A DNA stretch of 64,000 bases from Mailhella massiliensis (lineage in GTDB: Bacteria; Desulfobacterota; Desulfovibrionia; Desulfovibrionales; Desulfovibrionaceae). The notes beneath the pieces are model-generated. The model did not search any database. It saw nothing but the letters and a program-made list of their open reading frames with translations, and was not told the DNA's origin. A program made the position numbers and the translations under genes. The stretch spans positions 1,128,624 through 1,192,623 of the forward strand of contig NZ_LT706952.1 of assembly GCF_900155525.1 (NCBI RefSeq), given 5' to 3'. Shown here one piece after another: positions 17,889-26,742 of this stretch (position 1 is its first letter; each line of letters opens with the position of its first letter).

Positions 17889-17979
17889 CAGGTATAACCA
17901 TTTTGTGGTCCACCCGCTAAGCGGGTGGTTTTCTGTTTCGGTCGCTTCCGCTCCCTCAACTGCCTAAAGGCCTTAACAG

Positions 17980-18023
17980 AACGCCGCCGGACGGCACCAT
18001 GGAGGTGCCGTTCCGACGGCGTT
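17980..18023 (-). terminator. Long hairpin after the GRE activase gene
   Basis: AACGCCGCCGGACGGCAC pairs imperfectly with GTGCCGTTCCGACGGCGTT around a short loop, 36 bases after the activase stop. There is no clear T-tract. It marks the end of the GRE2-activase operon on the minus strand. Confidence 0.45.
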
Positions 18024-18059
18024 CCCGGAACACTTCCGGCGGGAAAAACGGATTGTCCG

Positions 18060-18968
18060 CTAGCCCTGGTAGGCGGCCAGCTTTTCGTTGAGTTCCTTCA
18101 TGAACTTTTCATCGGCCGTCACGCCTTCCAGAAGATAGGGGCGACCGATGTAGCCGTACTTGGGCTGGCCCATGCGATGATAGGTCAGCGCTTCGTACTT
18201 GATGTTGGGACGGAAGGGAATCATGCGGCGGATGGCCATGATTTCCTCTTCCGTATCGTTGAAGCCCGGGATCACGGGCGTGCGGATGAGGATGGGCAGA
18301 TCGGGGAAATTCTCGAAGACGTAGTTGATGTTCTTGAGAATCTGCGTGTTGTCCCTGCCGGTGAAGGTCTTGTGCTTTTCCGCGTCCAGAGACTTGATGT
18401 CGAAAATGAGCTGATCGAGCAGCGTACAGGCCTCGGCCAGCACCTTGGTGGGATAATGGCCGCAGGTCTCGATGGTGGTGGAAATACGGTGACGCCGAGC
18501 CTCGCGCAGAAGAGCCAGGGCGAATTCCGGCTGGGCCAGAGCCTCGCCGCCGGAAAGGGTGATGCCGCCGCCGGAGCGGGAGTAGAACACGTCGTCTTCC
18601 TCCACCTGCGCAATGATGTCTTCCACGCTGGCCTTATAGCCGTAGAAGGACTGCGCTCCCGTGGGGCAGGCTTTCACGCAGGCGCCGCAGCCGTTGCACT
18701 TGGAGCGGTCGTAATAGTTGATGCCGTTCACCACGCTCATGGCTCCCGTAGGGCAGGCGTGGGAACAGCGACCGCACACGTCCGCCGAAAGGCAGCGCGA
18801 GGGGTTGAAGGCCCTCTCAGGCGTGAAAAGCTGGGATTCGGGGTTGCTGCACCAGCGGCAGCGAAGAGGGCAGCCCTTGAAAAATACCAGCGTGCGGATA
18901 CCCGCGCCGTCGTGCACACTGAACTTCTGCACGTTGAAGATCATGCCTGTTACTTTGGCGTCCTGCAT
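18060..18968 (-). CDS. Glycyl radical enzyme activating protein (radical SAM)
   Basis: The 302-residue enzyme has the radical SAM motif C33-x3-C37-x2-C40 (GCPLRCRWC), then a ferredoxin-like insert with two 4Fe-4S cysteine sets, then GGGITLSGGEAL. It cleaves S-adenosylmethionine to install the glycyl radical on its partner. It follows GRE2 by about 180 bases on the same strand and, since GRE1 and GRE2 are nearly identical, should activate both. It belongs to the IslB/HpsH type. ATG 18968 was chosen over the GTG at 18974 because of the distance from GGAG. Confidence 0.88.
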   Translation of the reverse strand: MQDAKVTGMIFNVQKFSVHDGAGIRTLVFFKGCPLRCRWCSNPESQLFTPERAFNPSRCLSADVCGRCSHACPTGAMSVVNGINYYDRSKCNGCGACVKACPTGAQSFYGYKASVEDIIAQVEEDDVFYSRSGGGITLSGGEALAQPEFALALLREARRHRISTTIETCGHYPTKVLAEACTLLDQLIFDIKSLDAEKHKTFTGRDNTQILKNINYVFENFPDLPILIRTPVIPGFNDTEEEIMAIRRMIPFRPNIKYEALTYHRMGQPKYGYIGRPYLLEGVTADEKFMKELNEKLAAYQG

Positions 18969-19150
18969 AATCACTGTCTCCGTAGGTGCGATGAAAGGCG
19001 GCCCTGCCGCCGTTTCCTCCGGGCACGTCGACGCGGCACCGACTCCGATGCCGCGTCGACTCGTCCCGAGGAGGGGGAGAGTTACCTCTCCGAAAGCCGG
19101 GGAGTCACCTCCCCGGCATGGTTCTTTATCAGCTTCTTCAAGCCGCGTTC

Positions 19151-21625
19151 TTACATACCTTCGTGTTCGGTACGGGCGATAACGTCGTTCTGCAGATCGC
19201 GGGACAGGTCACAGAAGTAGGCGCTGTAACCGGCGATGCGGACCAGCAGGTTGCGGTAGCTCGCGGGGTCCTTCTGCGCGGCTTCCAGCGTCGCACGGTT
19301 CACCACGTTGAACTGCAGGTGCCACAGCTTCAGGTCGCACCAGGTACGGATGATGTCCATGACCTTGCGCGTGCCTTCCTCACCGGCCACCGACTTCGGC
19401 GAAAGCTTGATGTTCAGCAGACGGGAGGCGCGGTTGATCATCCCGTAGTTCTTGGTGTGGTAGTTGGACAGAAGGTCCGCGGTCGGGCCCTTTTCATCCG
19501 CGCCCTGAGAGGCGGAGGAACCGTCGGACAGAGCCGTCCACGCCTTGCGGCCGTTGGGAGTCGCGCAGATCACGTTGCCGAAGGGAACGTGAGAGGTGAT
19601 CGGCACGTAGCGCACGTCCACATGCACGCCGCGTTCGCGGGTGCTCTTTTCTGCCTCGACCTGCGTGAAGCGGTCGATGTCCTTCGCGATGCTGTCCGCA
19701 TACGGATCGTTGTTGCCGTAGCGGGGCGCGGACTGCAGCATCTTCTGCACGGGTTCGTAGCCCACGAAGTCCGCGTTGATGGCGTCCAGAACTTCCTGCA
19801 TGGTCAGCTTCTTTTCTTCGAACACCAGCTTCTTGATGGCGGCAAGGGAGTCCGTCACCGTCGCGTAGCCCAGGAACTCGAAGTAGGAGAAGTCCACGCC
19901 GCCGGGGATCTTTTCGGTATGAAGGTCAAGCGCGTTTTCCATGCACAGGTTGTGAAGCACGGAGGACAGAGGCGCGGCGAAGTGCTGGGGACGCAGACGG
20001 TCCACGATGTGCTGCTGCTGGAAGGCCTTGTGCAGCAGGTTCATGTGCTGCTTCTTGTACGCTTCGTAGAATTCCTCCCACGTCTTGAAGGAACACGGAT
20101 CGCCCGTTTCAAGGCCGATCAGCTCGTCGCCGTAGTGCATCATGCGGCCGTTGTGCATCACCATTTCCAGAGCCGCGCCGAAGTTGATGTACACGCAGCC
20201 GGAGGTGTAGGTGTCGCGGTTCGGATGACGCGTTTCCGTGCAGCCGGAAACAGCGTAGTCCAGAGCTTCGTTCACCGGCACGCCCTTCACCGTGTTCAGG
20301 AACACCACTTCTTCGTCGTTGATCAGCTTCGGGAAGCCGGAGCCGTCCTTCACCGTCAGAGCCACTTCGTACATGAAGCGTTCGGGAGTGCGGGAATGGA
20401 TACGCGCGGCAAGGTCGGGGTAGTTCAGAGGGAATTCACGCTTGGATTCCAGGAACAGGTAGGAAAGATCGTTGGTCGCGTCTTCGCCGTCGGGAGTCTG
20501 GCCGCCGATGGTCACGGCTTCCCAGTGCGCGTAGCCTTCCTGGAATTCGTTGCCCGTGGGGTTGATGTACAGGTCGATGAACTGAGCCATGTCCACCCAC
20601 ATGCATTCCAGAAGTTCGCGGGCCTCTTCACGGGTCATGCGGCCTTCTTCGATGTCCTTCTTGTAGTAGGGGTACAGGTACTGGTCCATGCGGCCGTTGG
20701 AAATGATGGCGCTGGCCTTCTGTTCGATGCGGGAGAACATCTGCACGAACCACTGGCACTGCACCGCTTCACGGAACGTACGGGCGGGGTACGCAGGCAC
20801 GCGTTCGCACACTTCGGCGATGGTCAGAAGTTCGGCCTTGCGCTTGGGATCCGCTTCTTCGGCCGCAAGCCTGCGGGCCAGTTCCACATGGCGGCGGGCC
20901 CAGATCATGATGGCGTCGCACACGATGATCATAGCTTCATAGAAGGGCTTCTTTTCCCACAGATCCACGGAGTTCGTCAGATCCAGGGCCGCCAGGCGCT
21001 GCTTCGCTTCATTCTGAATGTCGATGAAGCCGCGCTGAATCACCTTGCCGTAGTCCGGAACCCACTGCAGGGCGGAACGGTAGGAGGAGGTTTCGGACAC
21101 CACGAACTTGGACTTCAGGCCGCGTTCGTCGTCGTACGTCACGCCGCGGATTTCCGCGGGAATGACCTTGTTCAGATGTTCATGGTAGGTCTTGCCTTCC
21201 CAGTAGGGGGCGATTTCTTCCATGACGATCTTCTTGTCGGCATCGGAAATCTGGAAGGGGCTCTTCGCGCGATGGTCCAGATCGCCCAGCACTTCGCGGT
21301 AGAAGTCGCCGTCGATTTCAGGATACAGAATGCCGTAACGGCCGAGCTGGCCCACGCGGCCGGCGAGAAGCTGATCGGGGGTGATGTACACCGTGATCTT
21401 TTCGGCCACGTTCTTCAGAGCCTTGGCCCAGCGCAGGGTCAGAAGCTCGCCTTCCGTGGTCTTCATGGATTCGGTGAAGTACTTGGCGCGCTCCACGTCC
21501 ACATGGGGAATGGTGAACTGGTTGCGTTCGAGAATCTTGTACACGCGCTCACGGCCGGCGCGATCGACCTTCTTGTTGATGACGCGATCTTCCTGGGGAG
21601 AGAGGCAGGCGCAGCACTGGGACAT
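19151..21625 (-). CDS. Glycyl radical enzyme, sulfite-lyase type, copy 2
   Basis: This 824-residue protein is almost the same as copy 1 at 12016. By eye I find only Glu209 to Gln and Leu490 to Met. It has the same active site (Cys462, Glu464, Gly799). The nucleotide identity covers the coding region and continues through the ribosome-binding site and sigma-54 promoter, then breaks into conserved islands. This copy is directly followed by the activase. Such near identity at 7 kb distance means a recent duplication or gene conversion. Function as for copy 1: predicted C-S cleavage of DHPS or isethionate, releasing sulfite. Confidence 0.85.
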   Translation of the reverse strand: MSQCCACLSPQEDRVINKKVDRAGRERVYKILERNQFTIPHVDVERAKYFTESMKTTEGELLTLRWAKALKNVAEKITVYITPDQLLAGRVGQLGRYGILYPEIDGDFYREVLGDLDHRAKSPFQISDADKKIVMEEIAPYWEGKTYHEHLNKVIPAEIRGVTYDDERGLKSKFVVSETSSYRSALQWVPDYGKVIQRGFIDIQNEAKQRLAALDLTNSVDLWEKKPFYEAMIIVCDAIMIWARRHVELARRLAAEEADPKRKAELLTIAEVCERVPAYPARTFREAVQCQWFVQMFSRIEQKASAIISNGRMDQYLYPYYKKDIEEGRMTREEARELLECMWVDMAQFIDLYINPTGNEFQEGYAHWEAVTIGGQTPDGEDATNDLSYLFLESKREFPLNYPDLAARIHSRTPERFMYEVALTVKDGSGFPKLINDEEVVFLNTVKGVPVNEALDYAVSGCTETRHPNRDTYTSGCVYINFGAALEMVMHNGRMMHYGDELIGLETGDPCSFKTWEEFYEAYKKQHMNLLHKAFQQQHIVDRLRPQHFAAPLSSVLHNLCMENALDLHTEKIPGGVDFSYFEFLGYATVTDSLAAIKKLVFEEKKLTMQEVLDAINADFVGYEPVQKMLQSAPRYGNNDPYADSIAKDIDRFTQVEAEKSTRERGVHVDVRYVPITSHVPFGNVICATPNGRKAWTALSDGSSASQGADEKGPTADLLSNYHTKNYGMINRASRLLNIKLSPKSVAGEEGTRKVMDIIRTWCDLKLWHLQFNVVNRATLEAAQKDPASYRNLLVRIAGYSAYFCDLSRDLQNDVIARTEHEGM

Positions 21626-21693
21626 GGATTCCTCCAAAAAATGTATGATGGTTGAAAAGCTTCGTGCTTTTCCGTTTTGCACGTCTTTTCTTA

Positions 21694-21709
21694 TGCACGA
21701 ACCGTGCCA
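21694..21709 (-). promoter_or_regulatory. Sigma-54 promoter of GRE2
   Basis: On the minus strand it reads TGGCACGGTTCGTGCA, identical to the GRE1 promoter, 69 bases before the start codon. Confidence 0.85.
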
Positions 21710-21789
21710 ATTGCCATAACTTGTTGATTTTATGCGATATGCTGAAAATCCACCGTTATTTTCCCCGTCATGTGCCCGTCACATACTGG

Positions 21790-21801
21790 TGCATTTTTGC
21801 A
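21790..21801. promoter_or_regulatory. Candidate enhancer site for GRE2
   Basis: The exact TGCATTTTTGCA found twice before GRE1 recurs here at the same distance from the promoter. A degenerate second site (GTTTTTTTGCACAA) lies near 21887-21900, close to the 99-base spacing seen at GRE1. A shared CTTGAGCAAAAAAACAC block lies between them in both loci. The remainder of 21626-22132 shows no gene. Confidence 0.5.
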
Positions 21802-22132
21802 ACATTTTTTCCTAACCCATGAAAACAAATCATTTTTTCAGCTTGAGCAAAAAAACACACCACGGGCGTTCCTTCCCCGTTTTGTTGTTTTTTTGCACAA
21901 CTTCCGTCACCCCAGGCAGAAAAACCATGTGAGGCCTGAGGGAAAAAGGGCCTCTTCCCCCGCCGACGTCTTTCTGATATCATAAAGTATTCCTTATAAG
22001 TTCAGCATGTTGCTCCTCCCGCTGCGCTGTTGCCTTCACAGAGAACCGTTTACGAGCAGTCTGTGCTTTCTGGCACGTTTCTTGCAGTCCTCATCCATAC
22101 AAGAAAGCTCGTCATACCCTCCCGAGGTTTGC

Positions 22133-23077
22133 ATGTCACTTCCCGGTCTCATTCTTTCCCGTCGTTTCTTTACGTCCGCTCTGCCCCTGCTCAAGGAACA
22201 TATTCCCGATGTCATGGCCGTCTCGGCTGCGGGGCTTGTGGGGGAAGGTTCGGAATGCCTCGGTCTGGACGACGGCATTTCCCGCGATCACGACTGGGGG
22301 CCCGCCTTCTGCCTGTGGGTTCCCGACGAGCTTCTGCGTTCGGAACTCGACCGCATAGAACGCGCCCTTTCCGTTCTGCCCGCCGCCTTCGAGGGCTATC
22401 CCACCCGCATGGCGGCCGACAAACGCATGGGCCGCGTGGGGCCTCTGCCCGTGAAGGGCTTCTACCGGCGCTTTCTCGGCATGGATCATGTGCCCGTCAC
22501 CTGGAAGGAATGGCTTTCCATTCCCGAATACCATCTCTGCTCCTGCACCAACGGAGCCGTATTCATGGATGAGGGCGGCGAATTCTCCGCCGTCCGCGAA
22601 GAACTTCTCAGGCATTATCCCGAAGACGTGCGACGCAAGAAAATAGCCGCACGCTGCATGATCATGGCGCAGGCCGGGCAGTACAACCTGCCCCGCTGCC
22701 TCCAGCGCGGCGACTTCGTGGCGGCCATGCTCGCCACGGCCCGTTTTTCCGAAGCGGCGCTGTCCATGGCCTTTCTGCTCAACCGCCGGTACATGCCCTT
22801 CTATAAATGGGCCTGCCGGGCGGCGGAAGATCTGCCGGTACTGGGCAGAAACGTCGTGGAGACCCTGCGCGTTCTTTCGCGCACGGTATGGCAGGATGAA
22901 ACACGGGGAGCTTCCGCTCTGGAGGCCATTGAAGAGTTCTGCGCCCTGACCGCAAGAGAACTGGAAACGCAGGGACTCTGTCCCAACCAGGGCAACTGGC
23001 TGTGGGCCGCAGGACCCGTGGTGCAGATGGGCATACAGGAACCGGAACTGCGCCGCCGCAACGTGATGGAGGACTGA
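22133..23077 (+). CDS. DUF4037 domain protein (nucleotidyltransferase-like)
   Basis: The 314-residue protein contains DUF4037, whose fold is related to nucleotidyltransferases. The early GSECLGLDDGISRDHDW segment contains the acidic pair expected of such an active site. No partner or substrate is known to me. It is the first gene of a four-gene operon and overlaps the next gene by one base (TGATG). The start MSLPGL was chosen because the longer frame begins in AT-rich, non-coding-looking sequence. Confidence 0.72.
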   Translation: MSLPGLILSRRFFTSALPLLKEHIPDVMAVSAAGLVGEGSECLGLDDGISRDHDWGPAFCLWVPDELLRSELDRIERALSVLPAAFEGYPTRMAADKRMGRVGPLPVKGFYRRFLGMDHVPVTWKEWLSIPEYHLCSCTNGAVFMDEGGEFSAVREELLRHYPEDVRRKKIAARCMIMAQAGQYNLPRCLQRGDFVAAMLATARFSEAALSMAFLLNRRYMPFYKWACRAAEDLPVLGRNVVETLRVLSRTVWQDETRGASALEAIEEFCALTARELETQGLCPNQGNWLWAAGPVVQMGIQEPELRRRNVMED

Positions 23078-23856
23078 TGGAACGCTTCCGCACCGCCTTC
23101 GACATGGCAAGAAATCTCCCCGACGCGCAGGCCGAGCCGGCTCTCAGGGAGCTTATCAGGGAATATCCCGCCCTGCCCCCCTTTGAAGAGGGAAGCCTGC
23201 GCTACGCGCTGGGGCTCGCCCTCTTCCATCAGAACAGGGCCGAAGAGGCGAGGGAAGAATTTTTCAAGGCCGGCAACCTGCTGGAAAAGGCCCCGGGAGT
23301 GAATCTCGCGCTTGCCGTAACGGCGCTTGCCCGCGCCGAACTGGCCTGCGGGCATCTCGATGAGAGCGTGAAAACGGGGCGCAGGGCGCTGGAGTTGCTG
23401 CGCGCTCATCTGCCTGCGGACGATCCGCGTATGGCGCCCTCCCTGTTCGCCCTTTCCTTCGGGGAGTACATGGCTCGTCATCTGGACAGAGCCGAAGAGC
23501 TGAACCTTCAGGCCAGGGCGCTGTGGGAAAAACAGCGCGGCCCGGAAAGCCTCGAGGTTTCCACCTGTCTGAACAATCTCGGCCGTATTTACGAAGAAGC
23601 GGGCCGCAACGAAGAAGGCGTGGCCCATCACCGCGCCGCCCTCGCCATACGGCGCAAGGTTCTGGGCGATCACCCGGAAACCGCCTTCTCCATGGGCAAC
23701 CTCGGCACGGCTCTGGCCGCCGCGAATCACTGGAAGGAAGCTGCGGAAATGCTGGAGGAAGCCATCGCCTGCTATGCGCGCTGCGGCCGCACGGAAGGCG
23801 AGGACATCGAGGGCTACCGCTATAATCTGAGCATCTGCAAAAAGGCGCTTTCGTAA
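23077..23856 (+). CDS. TPR repeat protein
   Basis: The 259-residue protein consists of helical pairs. Tetratricopeptide repeats are clearest in the second half, for example LNNLGRIYEEAGRNEEGVAHHRAAL followed by a similar unit. It is probably a protein-protein interaction scaffold for its operon partners (DUF4037 and DUF4125). It has no signal peptide, so it is cytoplasmic. It overlaps the upstream gene by one base, so the two are made together. Confidence 0.72.
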   Translation: MERFRTAFDMARNLPDAQAEPALRELIREYPALPPFEEGSLRYALGLALFHQNRAEEAREEFFKAGNLLEKAPGVNLALAVTALARAELACGHLDESVKTGRRALELLRAHLPADDPRMAPSLFALSFGEYMARHLDRAEELNLQARALWEKQRGPESLEVSTCLNNLGRIYEEAGRNEEGVAHHRAALAIRRKVLGDHPETAFSMGNLGTALAAANHWKEAAEMLEEAIACYARCGRTEGEDIEGYRYNLSICKKALS

Positions 23857-23883
23857 GGAAAGCCTTTTATCAAGGAGTGTGCC

Positions 23884-24444
23884 ATGAGCATTGAAGAAGA
23901 AAAGGAACGTCTGATTGCAAAAATCGTCGACATCGAACTCGATATGTTCCTGTCCACGCCCAACGAAGGGGGCACCAGCGTCTGCCAGACGCGGCCGAAC
24001 TCCTTCCGCGTCATGCGCTGGATGAACCACTGCACCCACGATACGGCCACGCTGGAATCCTATCTGGAAGATCTGGAAGAAGCCGTCGCCGCGGGCCGCA
24101 ACCTCATGATCGAAAAGTACGCCCGCATGGACGACCGTCTGCCTCCGCTTTCCACGAGCCCCCTGCTCGATGAAATCACCGATATGGAAATCCGCTTCCT
24201 CCAGGAAGCCGCCGCCCGCTACCCCCACGCCATCAGCGTCAACTGCGACAGCATCTTCCGCCGTTATTTCCGCTGCGAGCTGGAAACGCTTTCCGAACGC
24301 ACCCTCAGGCTGTACGCCGCGGAAATGAGGCGCGCCGTACAGGAAGGCCGCAACACCGCCGTGGAACGCTACGACAGCCTGTGGCGCAAGCTGGGCGAAG
24401 GTTCGCTCGAAGCCTACGAAAAAAAGCTGGCCGCACGGCAGTAA
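23884..24444 (+). CDS. DUF4125 family protein
   Basis: The 186-residue protein matches DUF4125 by its conserved IVDIELDMFLS, QTRPNSFRVMRW and NCDSIFRRYF segments. Function is unknown. It is soluble, rich in charged helices, and always adjacent here to DUF4037 and TPR genes, which suggests one small complex. A good ribosome-binding site (AAGGAG) precedes the ATG. Confidence 0.7.
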   Translation: MSIEEEKERLIAKIVDIELDMFLSTPNEGGTSVCQTRPNSFRVMRWMNHCTHDTATLESYLEDLEEAVAAGRNLMIEKYARMDDRLPPLSTSPLLDEITDMEIRFLQEAAARYPHAISVNCDSIFRRYFRCELETLSERTLRLYAAEMRRAVQEGRNTAVERYDSLWRKLGEGSLEAYEKKLAARQ

Positions 24445-24462
24445 CCCTATAAAGGAGTGAAC

Positions 24463-24930
24463 ATGAGCTCTTTCTCCACCATCGCCTGCTGCATAGACCT
24501 CACGGAACAAAACGACGACATCGTCAGCTACACCAGGGAAATGGCTGAACTGACGGGCGCGAAGCTCCTGCTCGTGCATGTGCTGCCTCCCACCGGGGCC
24601 TTCGCCAGCTACGGCGCCAGCAGAGAACTTCTGCAGAAGGTGGCCGCCGAAAGCCGCCAGGAAACCGAAAAATACGTGAAGGAATTCGCCGAGAAGTATT
24701 TCTCCGGTCTGCCCTGCGAACCGCTCATTCTTACCGGACGCATCGACAAGGCCCTCAACGAACTCGTGGACAAGCGCTGCGCCGACCTCATCATCATGGG
24801 CAGCCTCAACACCAAGGGTCTGTTCAACTTCTCCGGCAGCACCAGCCGTCTCATCGGACACAGCCGCATTCCGGTCATGGTCATTCCCAACGACCTGAGT
24901 CTGGAATGCGAACCCGAGGAAGGCTTCTGA
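24463..24930 (+). CDS. Universal stress protein (UspA family)
   Basis: The 155-residue Usp domain ends with the nucleotide-binding loop GSLNTKGLFNFSGSTSRLI, a variant of G-2x-G-9x-G(S/T), and VMVIPND. Such proteins bind ATP and respond to starvation or redox stress. It closes the DUF4037-TPR-DUF4125 operon. ATG 24463 was preferred to GTG 24457 because AAAGGAG is better spaced. Confidence 0.85.
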   Translation: MSSFSTIACCIDLTEQNDDIVSYTREMAELTGAKLLLVHVLPPTGAFASYGASRELLQKVAAESRQETEKYVKEFAEKYFSGLPCEPLILTGRIDKALNELVDKRCADLIIMGSLNTKGLFNFSGSTSRLIGHSRIPVMVIPNDLSLECEPEEGF

Positions 24931-25087
24931 TTTCTCCTCCGGGCGCGCCCTTCCCGGCCCTGCCCGGCGCATCCCCCTCAAAAGAGGAAAGGTTCCGCCG
25001 CGTCGCGCGGCGCGCGCGGAACCTTCGTACGGCTCAACCGCGCTTTCCCCAAGCGGAAAGGCACGTCCTTTCCCATCGGAGTATGTC

Positions 25088-25936
25088 ATGATTTTCGACT
25101 TCCGTCTCCGTCCCCCGTACAAGGGTTTCAAGAATCTCGGCATCTTCAGCCCCGTCTGCAATGAGGCCGCCCCCCAGAAATACCACGGCATTCCCAGCGA
25201 AGCCGCGGAAAAGAAGGATCTCGACCTGTTCTGGAAGGAAATGGAAGAAGCGGGCATATCCGCCGGCGTCATCATCGGCCGTCAGGTTCCCAACGATGCC
25301 GCCTCCGTTTCCAACGACGACATTCTCGACATGGCCAGAGAATTCCCCGGCAAGATCATTCCCTTCGGCAGCCTGGACATCACCCGCGGCGTGGCCGCCA
25401 CCATGGACGAGCTGGAACGCTGCATTGAAGGCGGCATCAAGGGCGTGGCCATGGAACCCGCCTACGCCATGCCTCCCCGCAAGGCCGACGCCAACGTGCT
25501 CTACCCCCTGTACGCCCGCTGCGAAAAGGCCGGCATTCCCATGGTGCTTACCCTGAGCTTCTTCCAGGGCACTCTGGAATATTCCGACCCCGCCACCGTG
25601 CAGCATGTGGCCAACGACTTCCCGAACCTGCAGATCGTGGTTGCCCACGGCTGCTACCCCTGGATTCCCATGATCTTCCAGGTGGCCATCACCAACAAGA
25701 ACGTGTGGCTGCTGCCCGACATCTACATGCTGAACCCCACGGCTCCCGGCAACCAGATGTTCGGCGACGCCATGAAGTGGCTCGACGGCGAACGCATCCT
25801 CTACGGTTCCGCCTGGCCCTGCTACAACATGAAGCAGGCCATTCAGGACCTGGAACGCTTCAACTTCTCCCCCGAACACAAGGAAAAGTTCTTCTACAAG
25901 AACGCCGAAAAGCTGCTCGGCATGAAGCTCGCGTAA
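25088..25936 (+). CDS. Amidohydrolase-2-like TIM-barrel protein with degenerate metal site
   Basis: The 282-residue protein has the shape of the amidohydrolase_2 family (decarboxylases, lactonases). It contains VVAHGCYPW at the usual strand-6 position and a final LYGSAWP. Two hallmark elements are changed: the N-terminal HxH metal motif is Arg-Leu-Arg (DFRLRPP) and the Asp of the GSD motif is Ala (GSAWP). It therefore probably does not bind metal in the usual way and may be a metal-independent lyase or lactonase, or a binding protein. It stands alone between the Usp operon and a strong terminator. No function is assigned. Confidence 0.65.
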   Translation: MIFDFRLRPPYKGFKNLGIFSPVCNEAAPQKYHGIPSEAAEKKDLDLFWKEMEEAGISAGVIIGRQVPNDAASVSNDDILDMAREFPGKIIPFGSLDITRGVAATMDELERCIEGGIKGVAMEPAYAMPPRKADANVLYPLYARCEKAGIPMVLTLSFFQGTLEYSDPATVQHVANDFPNLQIVVAHGCYPWIPMIFQVAITNKNVWLLPDIYMLNPTAPGNQMFGDAMKWLDGERILYGSAWPCYNMKQAIQDLERFNFSPEHKEKFFYKNAEKLLGMKLA

Positions 25937-25964
25937 GCTCTTTCTGAAAAAGGCCCCTGCCTTG

Positions 25965-25996
25965 AGCGCCGGTGAATCTTCACCGGCGCTTTTTTA
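25965..25996 (+). terminator. Rho-independent terminator after the amidohydrolase-like gene
   Basis: AGCGCCGGTGAA pairs with TTCACCGGCGCT across a TC loop and is followed by six T residues. Confidence 0.9.
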
Positions 25997-26121
25997 TGGC
26001 CGAAACGCGCCCCCTTCCCTCAAGGTTCCCACGCTCTGCACGGCGGGCATACGCAAAGGGAAGCTTCCCCGAACGGGAAACTCCCCTTTTTCCGACACCT
26101 CGACATTCCGGCGCGCGAACC

Positions 26122-26742
26122 TCAGAGGCCGAGCGACTCCAGCGCGCGGCAAAGAAGTTCTTCCGGCGAAAGGCGCGCGTCCAGCACACGAAAACGCCCG
26201 GGCCAGCGCGAAGCGCGTTTCAGAAAGCCGTCGCGTATGCGCTGATGAAAGGCCGTCTCCTCGGCTTCAAAACGGCCCTCGCTTTCGCTCAGACCTTCGC
26301 GTCCGTTGCGTGCAAGCGCGCGCTCAAGCCCCGTTTCCACGGGCAGATCGAGCAGCAGCGTCCTGTCGGGCCAGAGGCCTCCGGTTGCGTAATCGTTGAG
26401 ACGCTGCAGCATTTCCACATCCATGCCGCGCCCGTAGCCCTGATAGGCAATGGTGGAATCGGCATAACGGTCGCACAGCACCCATGCCCCCTCCGCGAGA
26501 GCGGGCCGTATGGTTTCCGCCACATGCTGCGCCCTGTCGGCCAGAAAGAGAAAAAGCTCCGCCCGCTCGTCCACGCGGCTCGACACGTCGAGCAGAAGCG
26601 GCCGTATGCGCGCCCCGAGAGCACAGCCGCCCGGTTCGCGCGTACGCACAAAGGCCATGCCGCGACGTTCCAGCTCCCGGGAAAGAAGATTCAGAAGCGT
26701 GCTCTTTCCCGCGCCTTCCACGCCTTCTACAGTAACGAACAC
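26122..26742 (-). CDS. tmk: Thymidylate kinase
   Basis: The 206-residue P-loop kinase has GVEGAGKST, the DR-Y motif in CDRYADSTIAYQG and a C-terminal LID region with several arginines. It makes dTDP from dTMP for DNA synthesis. The start is a GTG (VFVTVEG) with AGGAGG just upstream, inside the last codons of the upstream gene, a 16-base overlap that implies coupled translation. Confidence 0.92.
   Translation of the reverse strand: MFVTVEGVEGAGKSTLLNLLSRELERRGMAFVRTREPGGCALGARIRPLLLDVSSRVDERAELFLFLADRAQHVAETIRPALAEGAWVLCDRYADSTIAYQGYGRGMDVEMLQRLNDYATGGLWPDRTLLLDLPVETGLERALARNGREGLSESEGRFEAEETAFHQRIRDGFLKRASRWPGRFRVLDARLSPEELLCRALESLGL

Larger units (their letters stand above)
17204..17928 (-). 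mobile_element. IS200/IS605-family insertion sequence (tnpA only)
   Basis: A single TnpA gene is flanked by matching end hairpins. The left one, 17204-17222, has CCACCCG and CGGGTGG arms, and the right one, 17910-17928, has the same arms around a CTAAG-type loop. There is no terminal inverted repeat and no tnpB, as expected for IS200-type elements that move as single strands. The exact cleavage sites were not determined. It sits between the sigma-54 activator and the GRE activase, so it may have changed expression across this locus. Confidence 0.75.
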
